A stretch of 21,233 nt of DNA from an uncultured Collinsella sp. (lineage in GTDB: Bacteria; Actinomycetota; Coriobacteriia; Coriobacteriales; Coriobacteriaceae): positions 1 through 21,233 of the forward strand of contig CABUVC010000006.1 of the NCBI GenBank assembly GCA_902494855.1. The letters are read 5' to 3'. The notes below the pieces were generated by a model. That model was not told the DNA's origin and made no database searches. It saw only the letters and a list, made by a program, of their open reading frames with translations. Shown piece by piece: positions 7,397-14,612 of this stretch. The translations under genes and the position numbers were made by a program. How positions within the stretch are numbered: the first letter of the stretch is position 1; the number at the start of each line of letters is the position of its first letter.

Positions 7397-7471
7397 TTGA
7401 ACATCGCGGCCAGGCGGGACGGTAGCACGGATCCGTCTCGCCCGGCTGTGTCCCGTCGGGTGTCAATCGGT

Positions 7472-7507
7472 GCGGGGCCTGCAAGCGCAGCAGGTCCCGC
7501 CCTTTTT
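7472..7507 (+). terminator. Rho-independent terminator after the oxidoreductase
   Basis: The stem GCGGGGCCTGC (7472-7482) pairs with GCAGGTCCCGC (7490-7500) with one G-T pair, followed by CC and five T. Confidence 0.85.
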
Positions 7508-7836
7508 GTTTTGCTCCGGTGGATGGCAATGCGCGGTAATCATGAGGAGTGAGGACGTCTACTGCCTTGCAGATCACTCAAAATTATTGGGGGAGGGGTT
7601 AATAACTATATCCTCTATACCAAAGGATGTAAAGAGATGCCAATTTTGTTGACAAGCGAATGACGATTAGCTGCGAGTCAGCTACCAGCGTAAATAATCG
7701 ATAAAGAAATGTCGTAATTTGGTGCCAAATGCCCAGATAACGCCGCGTCTACTTTAATTAACTGCTTTGAGCAAACAGTAAAATGCTACTATCTAACTTG
7801 CACGTAAGAAAGCAGATTAACGGTTAAGGCTAAGAA
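7508..7836. other. AT-rich intergenic region with short inverted repeats
   Basis: No credible gene is seen. Composition is clearly AT-richer than the rest of the window. Short inverted repeats lie at 7668-7684 (TAGCTG-5-CAGCTA) and 7717-7730 (ATTTGG-TG-CCAAAT). A perfect -35 TTGACA occurs at 7649, but no -10 follows at a normal distance. The region separates a terminator from the small helix-turn-helix gene and may be transferred DNA. Confidence 0.5.
7767..7795 (+). promoter_or_regulatory. Possible promoter of the helix-turn-helix gene
   Basis: TTGAGC (7767-7772) and TATCTA (7790-7795) are 17 bp apart, 42 bp before the start codon. Each box departs from consensus at two positions, so this is a tentative call. 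Confidence 0.4.
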
Positions 7837-8241
7837 GTGGCAGGTATGTCGGAAGCAACTAGGACTCGCACGCATGCGCCCGAGGTTAGACAGCGCGCCG
7901 TCGAGATCCTCCAAGAGGGGGTCGGTCATCGCGCCCTCGCCGCGGAGCTTGGCATTCCCCAGGCCACGGCTCGTCAGTGGGCCCGCGCGTATGCTGTGGG
8001 CGGTGCCGACGCCGTTCTCAACGCCGGTTCGCATCATCACACCTATTCGTACGAAGTTAAGCTCGCCGTGGTCAAGGACCGCTTGGAAAACGGCTTAACG
8101 GTTCGCGAGGCCATGATCAAACACAAGATTCCCAGCGAGTCTTCGGTCAAGGCTTGGTGCCGTCAGTACCGCGAGAGCGGTGAGTCCGCACTGGTCGATA
8201 AGCCGCGCGGTCGCAAGCCGCGCGTTAAAAAGGCGGAATAG
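7837..8241 (+). CDS. Small protein with two helix-turn-helix domains, IS3 OrfA-like
   Basis: The 134-residue basic protein carries two successive helix-turn-helix units. Residues ~15-55 contain VEILQEGVGHRALAAELGI and QATARQWARAYAVGG. Residues ~72-118 contain LENGLTVREAMIKHKIP and SSVKAWCRQYRESGESAL. The tail is lysine/arginine-rich (KPRGRKPRVKKAE). This is the make-up of IS3-family OrfA proteins that bind transposon ends, but no OrfB (DDE) gene and no inverted-repeat ends follow. It may be an orphan OrfA kept as a DNA-binding regulator. The start is GTG at 7837 with a weak AAGG seven bases upstream; ATG at 7846 (MSEATRT) is an equal alternative. It has its own terminator. Confidence 0.75.
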   Translation: MAGMSEATRTRTHAPEVRQRAVEILQEGVGHRALAAELGIPQATARQWARAYAVGGADAVLNAGSHHHTYSYEVKLAVVKDRLENGLTVREAMIKHKIPSESSVKAWCRQYRESGESALVDKPRGRKPRVKKAE

Positions 8242-8253
8242 CAAACGGGATGG

Positions 8254-8276
8254 TGCGCCCACGGGGGCGCATTTTT
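8254..8276 (+). terminator. Rho-independent terminator after the helix-turn-helix gene
   Basis: The stem TGCGCCC (8254-8260) pairs with GGGCGCA (8265-8271) across a four-base loop and is followed by five T, 12 bp past the stop codon. The following 8277-8526 holds no gene and should contain the hydrogenase operon promoter, for which no convincing boxes were found. Confidence 0.9.
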
Positions 8277-8526
8277 CTTACCGCGCCAATACCGCGAGTG
8301 GGCGCGGGCCCCCGGGACATCCTCCCAAGCGGTCAATAAACCGCGCGATACGCCTCTTGCGCTCACCGGAGTGACAGAGACGTGCTGCCCCATTACTCCA
8401 ATGCGGACATGCTCACTGCCCCGTACGCCTAAAACTCCCCAGTTGACCGAAAACCTGCCGCCGCTACTCCTCAATTGAGCTATAACGTTAAACAATTGCA
8501 GCGTTTTTGCATGGGGGAGTGATGGT

Positions 8527-11409
8527 ATGACGCTACTGTATTTCCTTACCCTGTTTCCGCTGGTACCGGCGCTGGGCATGCTGCTTGCGCGCGGTGACCG
8601 CGCCCGCGATGCGGTGGGGCTCATAGGTTCCGGCATCATTATGGCGGTGACAGTTGTAGTCGCCGTCATGTTTTTTGGCACGGGCCCGCAGAGCTTTGAG
8701 GTTGCCCCCGGCACCTCGTCTACGCTCTCGATCATCATCTCCGCCATCGATGTCATCCTGTGCGCCGTCATCCTGTACAACGCATACAAATATAGGAACG
8801 CGCTCACCACGGTGCTCGGCATAGTCCAGCTGGCGGGCTCGCTCGCCTTTGCAGCCATGACGCTGCCTGCGGCCGAAGCCGTCACGGCGACGCCGCTCTA
8901 CCTAGACTACATGAGCGTGATCATGGTCCTCGCCGTCGGCATCGTCGGCAGCCTAATCTGCGTGTATGCCCTGGGCTACATGAAGGACTTCCAGGCCCAC
9001 GACGAGCACGAGGCCGCGCTGCGCGGGCAGACCGCGCCCGACCGTCGCCCGCAGTTCCTGGCGCTCATGTTCCTGTTCCTCTCGGCCATGTTCGTCATCG
9101 TGACGAGCGACAACCTTGAGTGGCTGTTCTGCGGCTGGGAGATCACCACCGTGTGCTCGTTCCTCATGATTGGCTACACGCGCACGCCCGAGGCCATCAA
9201 GAACGCCTTCACCCAGATCATCCTCAACATGCTGGGCGGTATCGCGTTTTTGGCCGGACTCATGTACCTGCACGTTAACGGCATGCCGTTGACCATCTCG
9301 GGTATGATCGAGCTTTCCGGCGCCGGTACCGCGCAGTCCGCGCTGCTGGTGATGCCGGTCGTTCTGCTGTCGCTCGCCGCGCTCACCAAGGCCGCACAGA
9401 TGCCGTTCCACACTTGGCTGCTCGGTGCTATGGTTGCCCCCACTCCCACGAGCGCCCTGCTGCACTCGTCAACCATGGTCAAGGCCGGCGTGTTTTTGAT
9501 GGTCAAGCTGAGCCCGCTCTATGCCATCTATCCCGTGACCGGCTTTATGGTTACGAGTGTGGGTGCCATCACGTTTTTGCTCGCCGCTCTCATGGCCATC
9601 TCGCAGAGCAATGCCAAGCGCGTGCTCGCGTTCTCCACCATTTCCAACTTGGGTCTCATCAGTGCCTGCCTGGGTGTCGGCGCGCCCGAGGCCGTATGGG
9701 CGGCCATCTTCCTGATCCTGTTCCATACGGTGGCAAAGTCGCTGCTGTTCCTGTGCGTGGGCACGGCCGAGCATCATATCGGCAGCCGCAATATCGAGGA
9801 CATGGACGGTATGTTCAGCCGCATGCCGCACCTGACGCGCCTGATGATGCTGGGCATCATGGGCATGTTTGTGGCGCCGTTTGGCATGCTCGTGTCTAAG
9901 TGGGGCGCCCTGGTGGCGTTTGCGCAGACCGGCAACGTGCTCATGATCATGGTGCTGGCCTTTGGCTCGGCCGCGACGTTTTACTTCTGGGGCAAGTGGC
10001 TTGCCAAGCTTTCGGGCGTCGACCCCACGGCTCAAAACGTTGAGGTCAATGTCCATAAGACCGAATGGATGGCGCTCAACACCATCGCCGCGCTACTGAT
10101 TCTGTGCTGCGTGGCGTTCCCGCTCATCTCGAGCGGCCTGGTGTCGCCTTACTTGGCCATGGTGTTTGGCCGCGTACCGTACGTTATTGGCAAGGACGCC
10201 ATGTATCTGATGGTGGTTATCGTGGCGTTTATCGCCGTGGTGCTGCTGACTTCATTCCGCGTGAGCAATAAGCCGCACGTCAACGTATATCTTTCGGGTG
10301 TGGGAACCGACAAATATCGCCATTTCCGCGGTTCGATGGGTCGCGAGGTGAAGGCCGAAAAGCGCAATTGGTACTCGGAGGACGCCCTTGGCGAGAAGCG
10401 TATTGGCCCAGCGGGTAGCGTCGTGTGCTGCAGCATTATCTTGTTTGCGCTGCTGTGTTGCGCGTGGATTGGACCCGAGCGGCTTGCCATGAGCGCGCCC
10501 TCGGTGCTGCGCGGCAAGTATTTTGAAGGTTCGGGCGTCGTGGGCATCTTTATTGGTACCGTGGCGTTTGCCTTGCTGGCGCCGCTTGTGGGCGGCCTGA
10601 TCGACGGCATCGACCGTAAGCTGTCCGCCCGCATGCAGGGCCGCGTGGGCCCGCGCCTGCTGCAGCCCTTCTACGACGTTGCCAAGCTGCTGCGCAAGGC
10701 CCCTGCCAGCGTAAACACCATGGACGATACCTACATGGCGTGCGCGCTCATCTTTACCGTCGTGGGCGGCGGCATCTTTGTGTCGGGCTCCAACACGCTG
10801 CTGTGCGCTTTTATGGTGACGCTTGCCGCGATCTTTGTGGTGCTGGCGTCCGCCTCGACACAAAGCCCGTTTGCCCAGGTTGGCGCCGACCGCGAGCTGC
10901 TGCAGGTCATGAGTTACGAGCCCGCCGTTTTGCTGATGAGCGTGGGCCTGTACCTTGCTACCGATAGCTTCGATTCCATCGCCGTGACGGGGCAGTCGGC
11001 CCCCATCGTCGTGTACAGCGCGCCCATTTTCCTCGCGCTGCTCGCGGTGCTTACCATCAAGCTGCGCAAGTCGCCGTTCGATCTTTCGTACTCGCATCAC
11101 GCGCATCAGGAGATCGTCCAGGGCGTCGCCACCGAGATGAGCGGCGGCACGCTGGCAAAGATGACCCTCATGCACTGGTGCGAGACCGTGCTGTTTTTGA
11201 TGTGGGTGGGCATGTTCTTTGTTTGGGACAACCCGGTGAGCTGGGTGGTCGCCCTGGTCGTGATGGCCGCGACGTACTTTGTCGAGGTGCTGATCGACAA
11301 CACCTTTGCCCGTAGCACCTGGCGCAGCTGCTTTAAGCTCGGCTGGGGCGTGGCGCTGGTGTTTGGCCTGCTCAACCTTATGCCCATCCTCGTCGACGTG
11401 TTTATTTAG
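8527..11409 (+). CDS. echA-echB: Fused Ech hydrogenase membrane subunits EchA (NuoL-like) and EchB (NuoH-like)
   Basis: One 960-residue integral membrane protein combines the two membrane subunits of an Ech-type hydrogenase. Residues 1-~600 are a NuoL/MrpD-like ion-pumping subunit with many membrane helices, NLEWLFCGWEITTVCSFLMI (glutamate on helix 5), LTKAAQMPFHTWL (pumping lysine) and LLHSSTMVKAGVFL. A hydrophilic stretch and one extra helix (~629-650) join it to a NuoH/HycD-like domain at ~660-960, with GRVGPRLLQPFYDVAKLL, QVMSYEPAVLL and RKSPFDLSYSHHAHQEIVQG. NuoH anchors the peripheral arm and forms the ion entry path next to the catalytic module. Methanosarcina EchA and EchB are separate proteins of roughly these lengths. 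The start has GGGGGAG seven bases upstream. It is the first gene of the operon; the next gene follows after 12 bp. Reading is continuous across the junction. Confidence 0.92.
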   Translation: MTLLYFLTLFPLVPALGMLLARGDRARDAVGLIGSGIIMAVTVVVAVMFFGTGPQSFEVAPGTSSTLSIIISAIDVILCAVILYNAYKYRNALTTVLGIVQLAGSLAFAAMTLPAAEAVTATPLYLDYMSVIMVLAVGIVGSLICVYALGYMKDFQAHDEHEAALRGQTAPDRRPQFLALMFLFLSAMFVIVTSDNLEWLFCGWEITTVCSFLMIGYTRTPEAIKNAFTQIILNMLGGIAFLAGLMYLHVNGMPLTISGMIELSGAGTAQSALLVMPVVLLSLAALTKAAQMPFHTWLLGAMVAPTPTSALLHSSTMVKAGVFLMVKLSPLYAIYPVTGFMVTSVGAITFLLAALMAISQSNAKRVLAFSTISNLGLISACLGVGAPEAVWAAIFLILFHTVAKSLLFLCVGTAEHHIGSRNIEDMDGMFSRMPHLTRLMMLGIMGMFVAPFGMLVSKWGALVAFAQTGNVLMIMVLAFGSAATFYFWGKWLAKLSGVDPTAQNVEVNVHKTEWMALNTIAALLILCCVAFPLISSGLVSPYLAMVFGRVPYVIGKDAMYLMVVIVAFIAVVLLTSFRVSNKPHVNVYLSGVGTDKYRHFRGSMGREVKAEKRNWYSEDALGEKRIGPAGSVVCCSIILFALLCCAWIGPERLAMSAPSVLRGKYFEGSGVVGIFIGTVAFALLAPLVGGLIDGIDRKLSARMQGRVGPRLLQPFYDVAKLLRKAPASVNTMDDTYMACALIFTVVGGGIFVSGSNTLLCAFMVTLAAIFVVLASASTQSPFAQVGADRELLQVMSYEPAVLLMSVGLYLATDSFDSIAVTGQSAPIVVYSAPIFLALLAVLTIKLRKSPFDLSYSHHAHQEIVQGVATEMSGGTLAKMTLMHWCETVLFLMWVGMFFVWDNPVSWVVALVVMAATYFVEVLIDNTFARSTWRSCFKLGWGVALVFGLLNLMPILVDVFI

Positions 11410-11421
11410 GAGGCGGCATCC

Positions 11422-12015
11422 ATGGAACATAAAATGTCGCGCTCGCCGTGGGTTATTCATTACGACGGCTCGAGCTGCAACGGATGCGATATCGAGGTGC
11501 TGGCCTCGCTCACGCCACTGTTCGATGCGGAACGCTTTGGCGTGGTCAACACCGGCAACCCCAAGCATGCGGATATCTTTTTGGTGACGGGCTCGGTCAA
11601 CGCGCAGAATCTGCCCGTCGTGCGCCAGATCTACAACCAGATGCTCGAGCCCAAGTGCGTGGTGGCGTGCGGCATTTGCGCGTGTTCGGGCGGCGTGTTC
11701 CGCGATGCCTATAACGTGATCGGCGGCGTGGACCGCGCGATCCCCGTGGACGTGTACGCGCCCGGGTGCGCCATTCGCCCCGAGACGGTGATCGATGCCA
11801 TCGTGGAGGCGTGCGGCATTCTGGACCAGAAGGAGGCCATGATGCGCGCCGGCGGCGATCCGCTCACCGTGGGCGGCGCCGCTACCTGGGACGGTGGCGT
11901 TGAACTGGGCGAGGACGGGTTTGTGGCCGCTGCGGGGGCCGGGGATGGGGCCGGCGCCGACGCCGCTGCTGACGGCGCTGCCGACGAGCCCGCCGCTGCA
12001 AAGGAGGCCGAGTAA
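11422..12015 (+). CDS. echC: Ech hydrogenase small subunit (NuoB-like)
   Basis: This is the electron-transfer subunit that holds the 4Fe-4S cluster next to the NiFe site. Of its 197 residues, the first ~160 form the NuoB fold. Cluster ligands are C19 and C22 (SSCNGCDIE), C86 (GICACSGG) and C116 (APGCAIRP, with Ala where most members have Pro). There is no twin-arginine signal, so it faces the cytoplasm as in all group 4 hydrogenases. The last ~35 residues are an Ala/Asp/Gly/Glu-rich low-complexity tail without family counterpart. AGGAGG overlapping the previous stop lies eight bases before the start. Its stop overlaps the next start by one base (TAATG), implying coupled translation. Confidence 0.93.
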   Translation: MEHKMSRSPWVIHYDGSSCNGCDIEVLASLTPLFDAERFGVVNTGNPKHADIFLVTGSVNAQNLPVVRQIYNQMLEPKCVVACGICACSGGVFRDAYNVIGGVDRAIPVDVYAPGCAIRPETVIDAIVEACGILDQKEAMMRAGGDPLTVGGAATWDGGVELGEDGFVAAAGAGDGAGADAAADGAADEPAAAKEAE

Positions 12016-12701
12016 TGCAAAAGGCAATCTATACCACCGTCGGGATCGATGAGTTGCTGCCGCATGTGCAGGCGCTCAGGGGTGCCGGCGCGCGCTTTGT
12101 GCAGATGCACGCCGAGCGCTGCGTGGACGACGGTTCGTATCGCCTGGTCTATACGTTTATCAACGTCCGCGCCGCCCTGGATCACATTGCGCAGGACGGT
12201 AGCTATGCGATTGAGAATCTGGTGATCGAGGGCATCGATCAGTACCAGGAGATCCCGTCCATCAGCTCGTACTATCCGGCGGTGTTCCCGTTTGAGAACG
12301 AGGCACACGACCTGTTTGGCCTTGCCATCACCGATATGCAAATCGACTTTAAGGGCTTTTTCTACCAGGTCTCGACGGCCGAGCCCATGAGCGTTATCAC
12401 GCCCGAGGTGAAGGCTGCGCGCGAGAAGGCCATGAAGGTCCGCGCTGCTGCCGAGGCCAAGGCGCGCAAGGCCGCGGCCGAAAAGGCCGCCGCTGCTGCG
12501 GCTGCTGCAGGGGAGGGCGCTGCAAGCGCCGGCGATGCCGCGGGCTCCGATGCTCAGCACGATGAGGCTGCTGCGAAGGCCGCGCTCAAGGCTGCCGAGA
12601 TGGAGGCAAAGCTCGCTGCCATGGATCCCGAGAAAGCAGCCAAGGTCCGCGCGGCGCTTGCCGCCAAGGCCGCCCGCGACAAGCAGAAAAAGGAGGCGTA
12701 A
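12015..12701 (+). CDS. echD: Ech hydrogenase subunit, NuoC-like, with long Ala/Lys-rich tail
   Basis: Residues ~1-125 are the NuoC/30-kDa subunit fold, recognised by SSYYPAVFPFENEAHDLFGL, which corresponds to the conserved E-x-x-x-x-D-x-F-G segment. NuoC packs against the large subunit and has no cofactor. From ~130 to 228 the protein is a highly charged, alanine-rich, probably helical or coiled-coil extension (AKARKAAAEKAAAAAAAA; KAALKAAEMEAKLAA; AAKAARDKQKKEA) with no known family equivalent. Start overlaps the previous stop by one base. The tail's end codons include the AAGGAGG ribosome site for the next gene, ten bases before it. The assignment relies on the N-terminal part and on operon position. 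Confidence 0.88.
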   Translation: MQKAIYTTVGIDELLPHVQALRGAGARFVQMHAERCVDDGSYRLVYTFINVRAALDHIAQDGSYAIENLVIEGIDQYQEIPSISSYYPAVFPFENEAHDLFGLAITDMQIDFKGFFYQVSTAEPMSVITPEVKAAREKAMKVRAAAEAKARKAAAEKAAAAAAAAGEGAASAGDAAGSDAQHDEAAAKAALKAAEMEAKLAAMDPEKAAKVRAALAAKAARDKQKKEA

Positions 12702-12706
12702 GGCCC

Positions 12707-13795
12707 ATGGCACATCGCTCCGTTATTCCGTTTGGCCCGCAGCACCCGGTGCTGCCCGAGCCGCTTCATCTGGACCTGGTGATTGAGGACGACCGCGTTC
12801 TCGAGGCAATTCCGCAGATCGGCTTTGTGCACCGCGGACTCGAGAAGCTCACCGAAAAGCGCGACATGCACCAGTTTGGCTACATCGCCGAGCGCATCTG
12901 CGGCATCTGCGCCGTGGGCCACAGCTGCGGTTATGCCAGCGCCTGCGAGCGCATGCTCGACATCGAGGTGCCTGGCCGCGTGCAGTATATCCGTACCATT
13001 TTGCACGAGCTTTCGCGCATTCACTCGCACCTGCTGTGGCTGGGCCTGCTCGCCGATGCTTTTGGCTTCGAGGCGCTGTTCTATCGGTCGTGGACCCTGC
13101 GCGAGCAGATTCTCAAGATCTTCGAGAGCACCTGCGGCGGCCGCGTGATCCTTTCGATTAACGAGATCGGCGGCCTTAAGCACGACATTGAGGACTCCGA
13201 GCTGGCGGGCATTGTCCAGACGCTCGACGCCATGCGCCCCGACTACGAGACCCTGGTGCATACGTTTTTGGACGACGCCAGCTGCGGCGAGCGCCTGCAT
13301 GGCGTGGGCGTGATCAGCAAGAAAGATGCACTGGAGCTTTCGATGGTCGGTCCGTTTGGGCGCGCATCGGGCGTGGATTACGACGTGCGCATGTTTGACG
13401 ACGGTGCCTATGCGGATCTGGCTGCGTTTGAGCCCATCGTTGCTACCGATGGCGACTGCTATGCCCGCTGCCAGGTGCGTTGCGCCGAGGTCACGCAGGC
13501 CATGGACATTATCAAGGAGCTTGTCGGCAAGATTCCGCACGACGGCATCGGCGGGCGTACCAAGCTCACACCGGCCGACGGCGCGCGCGGCGAGGTTGTG
13601 ATTGAGCAGCCGCGCGGCGAGGCGTATTACTATGTGCGCGGTAACGGCACCAAGAACCTGGACCGTTTTCGCGTGCGCACGCCGACGTCGCAAAACCTGG
13701 CGGGTCTGACGCATGCGCTGCAGGGCGTGCTCCTTGCCAACGTGCCCATGATTATCCTGACCATCGACCCCTGCATTAGCTGTACGGAAAGGTAG
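12707..13795 (+). CDS. echE: Ech-type group 4 [NiFe] hydrogenase large subunit (NuoD-like)
   Basis: This 362-residue catalytic subunit reduces protons with electrons from ferredoxin, or the reverse. The N-terminal nickel motif RICGICAVGHS lies at ~63-73 (C65, C68) and the C-terminal motif DPCISCTER at 354-362 (C356, C359), so all four nickel ligands are present and the enzyme should be a true hydrogenase, not a Complex I relative. The protein ends at the arginine of that motif, where other hydrogenase large subunits are cut by a maturation protease; no peptide would need removal. FGPQHPVLPEP at the N-terminus and the FVHRGLEKL segment fit NuoD/HycE. It is preceded by a five-base gap and followed by a seven-base gap. 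Hyp maturation genes are not in the window. Confidence 0.95.
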   Translation: MAHRSVIPFGPQHPVLPEPLHLDLVIEDDRVLEAIPQIGFVHRGLEKLTEKRDMHQFGYIAERICGICAVGHSCGYASACERMLDIEVPGRVQYIRTILHELSRIHSHLLWLGLLADAFGFEALFYRSWTLREQILKIFESTCGGRVILSINEIGGLKHDIEDSELAGIVQTLDAMRPDYETLVHTFLDDASCGERLHGVGVISKKDALELSMVGPFGRASGVDYDVRMFDDGAYADLAAFEPIVATDGDCYARCQVRCAEVTQAMDIIKELVGKIPHDGIGGRTKLTPADGARGEVVIEQPRGEAYYYVRGNGTKNLDRFRVRTPTSQNLAGLTHALQGVLLANVPMIILTIDPCISCTER

Positions 13796-13802
13796 GCGCG
13801 GC

Positions 13803-14144
13803 ATGAGTTTGCTGACATTTGCCAAGACGGCCTTGGGTTCTATGGTCAAGCAGCCGGTAACGGTGTGCTATCCGCAGGAGAAGCTCGCGGCACCCGAGCG
13901 CTTGCGCGGACATATCGTTAACGACATGGACGTGTGTATCTGCTGCGGCATGTGCGCGCGTCGCTGCCCGGCGGGCGCGCTCGCGGTCGATCGCAAGGGC
14001 GGAACGTGGTCGATCGATCCGTATTCTTGTGTGGTGTGCGGCGAGTGCGTCGAGAGCTGTCCCAAACACTGCCTGACTATGGACACTGCTCGCACCCCAG
14101 TCGCAGCGGACAAGACTCCCACAGTAGAAACCAAGCCGGAATAG
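13803..14144 (+). CDS. echF: Ech hydrogenase 2x[4Fe-4S] ferredoxin subunit (NuoI-like)
   Basis: This 113-residue subunit carries two 4Fe-4S clusters that pass electrons from soluble ferredoxin to the small subunit. Two full motifs are visible, CICCGMCARRCP near residue 45 and CVVCGECVESCP near residue 80, spaced as in NuoI/HycF. It lies seven bases after echE with only a weak ribosome site (GGAAAGG overlapping the echE end). It closes the operon in the same order as Methanosarcina ech. The last ~20 residues (ARTPVAADKTPTVETKPE) are a flexible tail. Confidence 0.93.
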   Translation: MSLLTFAKTALGSMVKQPVTVCYPQEKLAAPERLRGHIVNDMDVCICCGMCARRCPAGALAVDRKGGTWSIDPYSCVVCGECVESCPKHCLTMDTARTPVAADKTPTVETKPE

Positions 14145-14154
14145 CGGTGGAATA

Positions 14155-14188
14155 GGGGCCGGTGGGGCAAAAATGCCCCACCGGCCCC
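14155..14188. terminator. Perfect 15-bp hairpin after the hydrogenase operon
   Basis: Arms 14155-14169 (GGGGCCGGTGGGGCA) and 14174-14188 are perfectly complementary with an AAAA loop, 11 bp after the echF stop. There is no T-tract, so it may stabilise the 3' end or terminate with a factor's help. A similar GC-rich stem with an AAAA loop ends the adhesin gene at the other side (21168-21193). Confidence 0.7.
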
Positions 14189-14219
14189 GCACGTAGGTAC
14201 GCGCACGAGTCACAGCGAA

Positions 14220-14373
14220 CAAAACTATGCCGGATTACGGGGCTGGGTTCCGAACCCCCGACCATACCGAAAATCGCGAAACCAAAACCGCAGTTAGACA
14301 GCTTGCCGTTTTTTAATAATCGCAGGTATGGATGAGGGTTCTGACTTCAGCCCCGTAATCCGGCATAGTTTTG
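14220..14373. repeat. 154-bp element with perfect 26-bp terminal inverted repeats (MITE-like)
   Basis: The left end 14220-14245 (starting CAAAACTATGCCGGATTACG) is perfectly repeated in inverse at 14348-14373. Inside, GAACCC (14252-14257) pairs with GGGTTC (14336-14341) and CCATACC (14262-14268) with GGTATGG (14325-14331), with equal 6- and 4-base internal loops on both sides. The centre is ~56 nt and AT-richer, with a run of six T at 14309-14314. It encodes nothing. Clear target duplications are not visible. It could be a non-autonomous element or a structured RNA. Confidence 0.8.
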
Positions 14374-14459
14374 AAATGGCACCGTATTGGTAACAGCTTC
14401 TGGTCCCCCGGGGACGGAGGAAAGTGGGTCATTTTTGCCTGATGGCTCCGAGTCGCACC

Positions 14460-14595
14460 CGTTTTCCTGCGAAAACGCCGTGTCTCAACTTTGGTGAGAC
14501 ATTTGTCTCACGCCCAAAACCGAATCTGGAACATGTGTCACCTGCCCTAATTGTGTCTCATTTCGTAACTTTAGGCTGTTGCAAGGTCTGAGACC
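14460..14595 (+). promoter_or_regulatory. Upstream control region of the adhesin gene with repeated TGTCTCA boxes
   Basis: TGTCTCA occurs at 14481-14487, 14504-14510 and 14554-14560, and inverted (TGAGACA) at 14495-14501. The first three boxes form two overlapping inverted repeats. A palindrome GGTCTGAGACC lies at 14585-14595, just before the ribosome site. A separate 7-bp stem (CGTTTTC/GAAAACG) lies at 14460-14477. This density suggests a repressor or activator site. No clean -35/-10 pair was found. Confidence 0.45.
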
Positions 14596-14612
14596 GCGAG
14601 AAGGGAGACGCG

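Noticed and set aside
7470..7652. A 60-codon plus-strand open frame
   Set aside because: It begins inside the terminator hairpin of the preceding gene and has no ribosome site or recognisable content.
10252..12027. A 591-codon minus-strand open frame
   Set aside because: Antisense of the echA-B and echC genes; composition is a typical antisense shadow.
12554..13849. A 431-codon minus-strand open frame
   Set aside because: Antisense of echD-echE, where the plus strand has intact nickel motifs.
8527..14144. Formate hydrogenlyase or respiratory Complex I
   Set aside because: There is no formate dehydrogenase or extra NuoM/N-like gene, all four nickel cysteines are present, and the gene order is that of ech.
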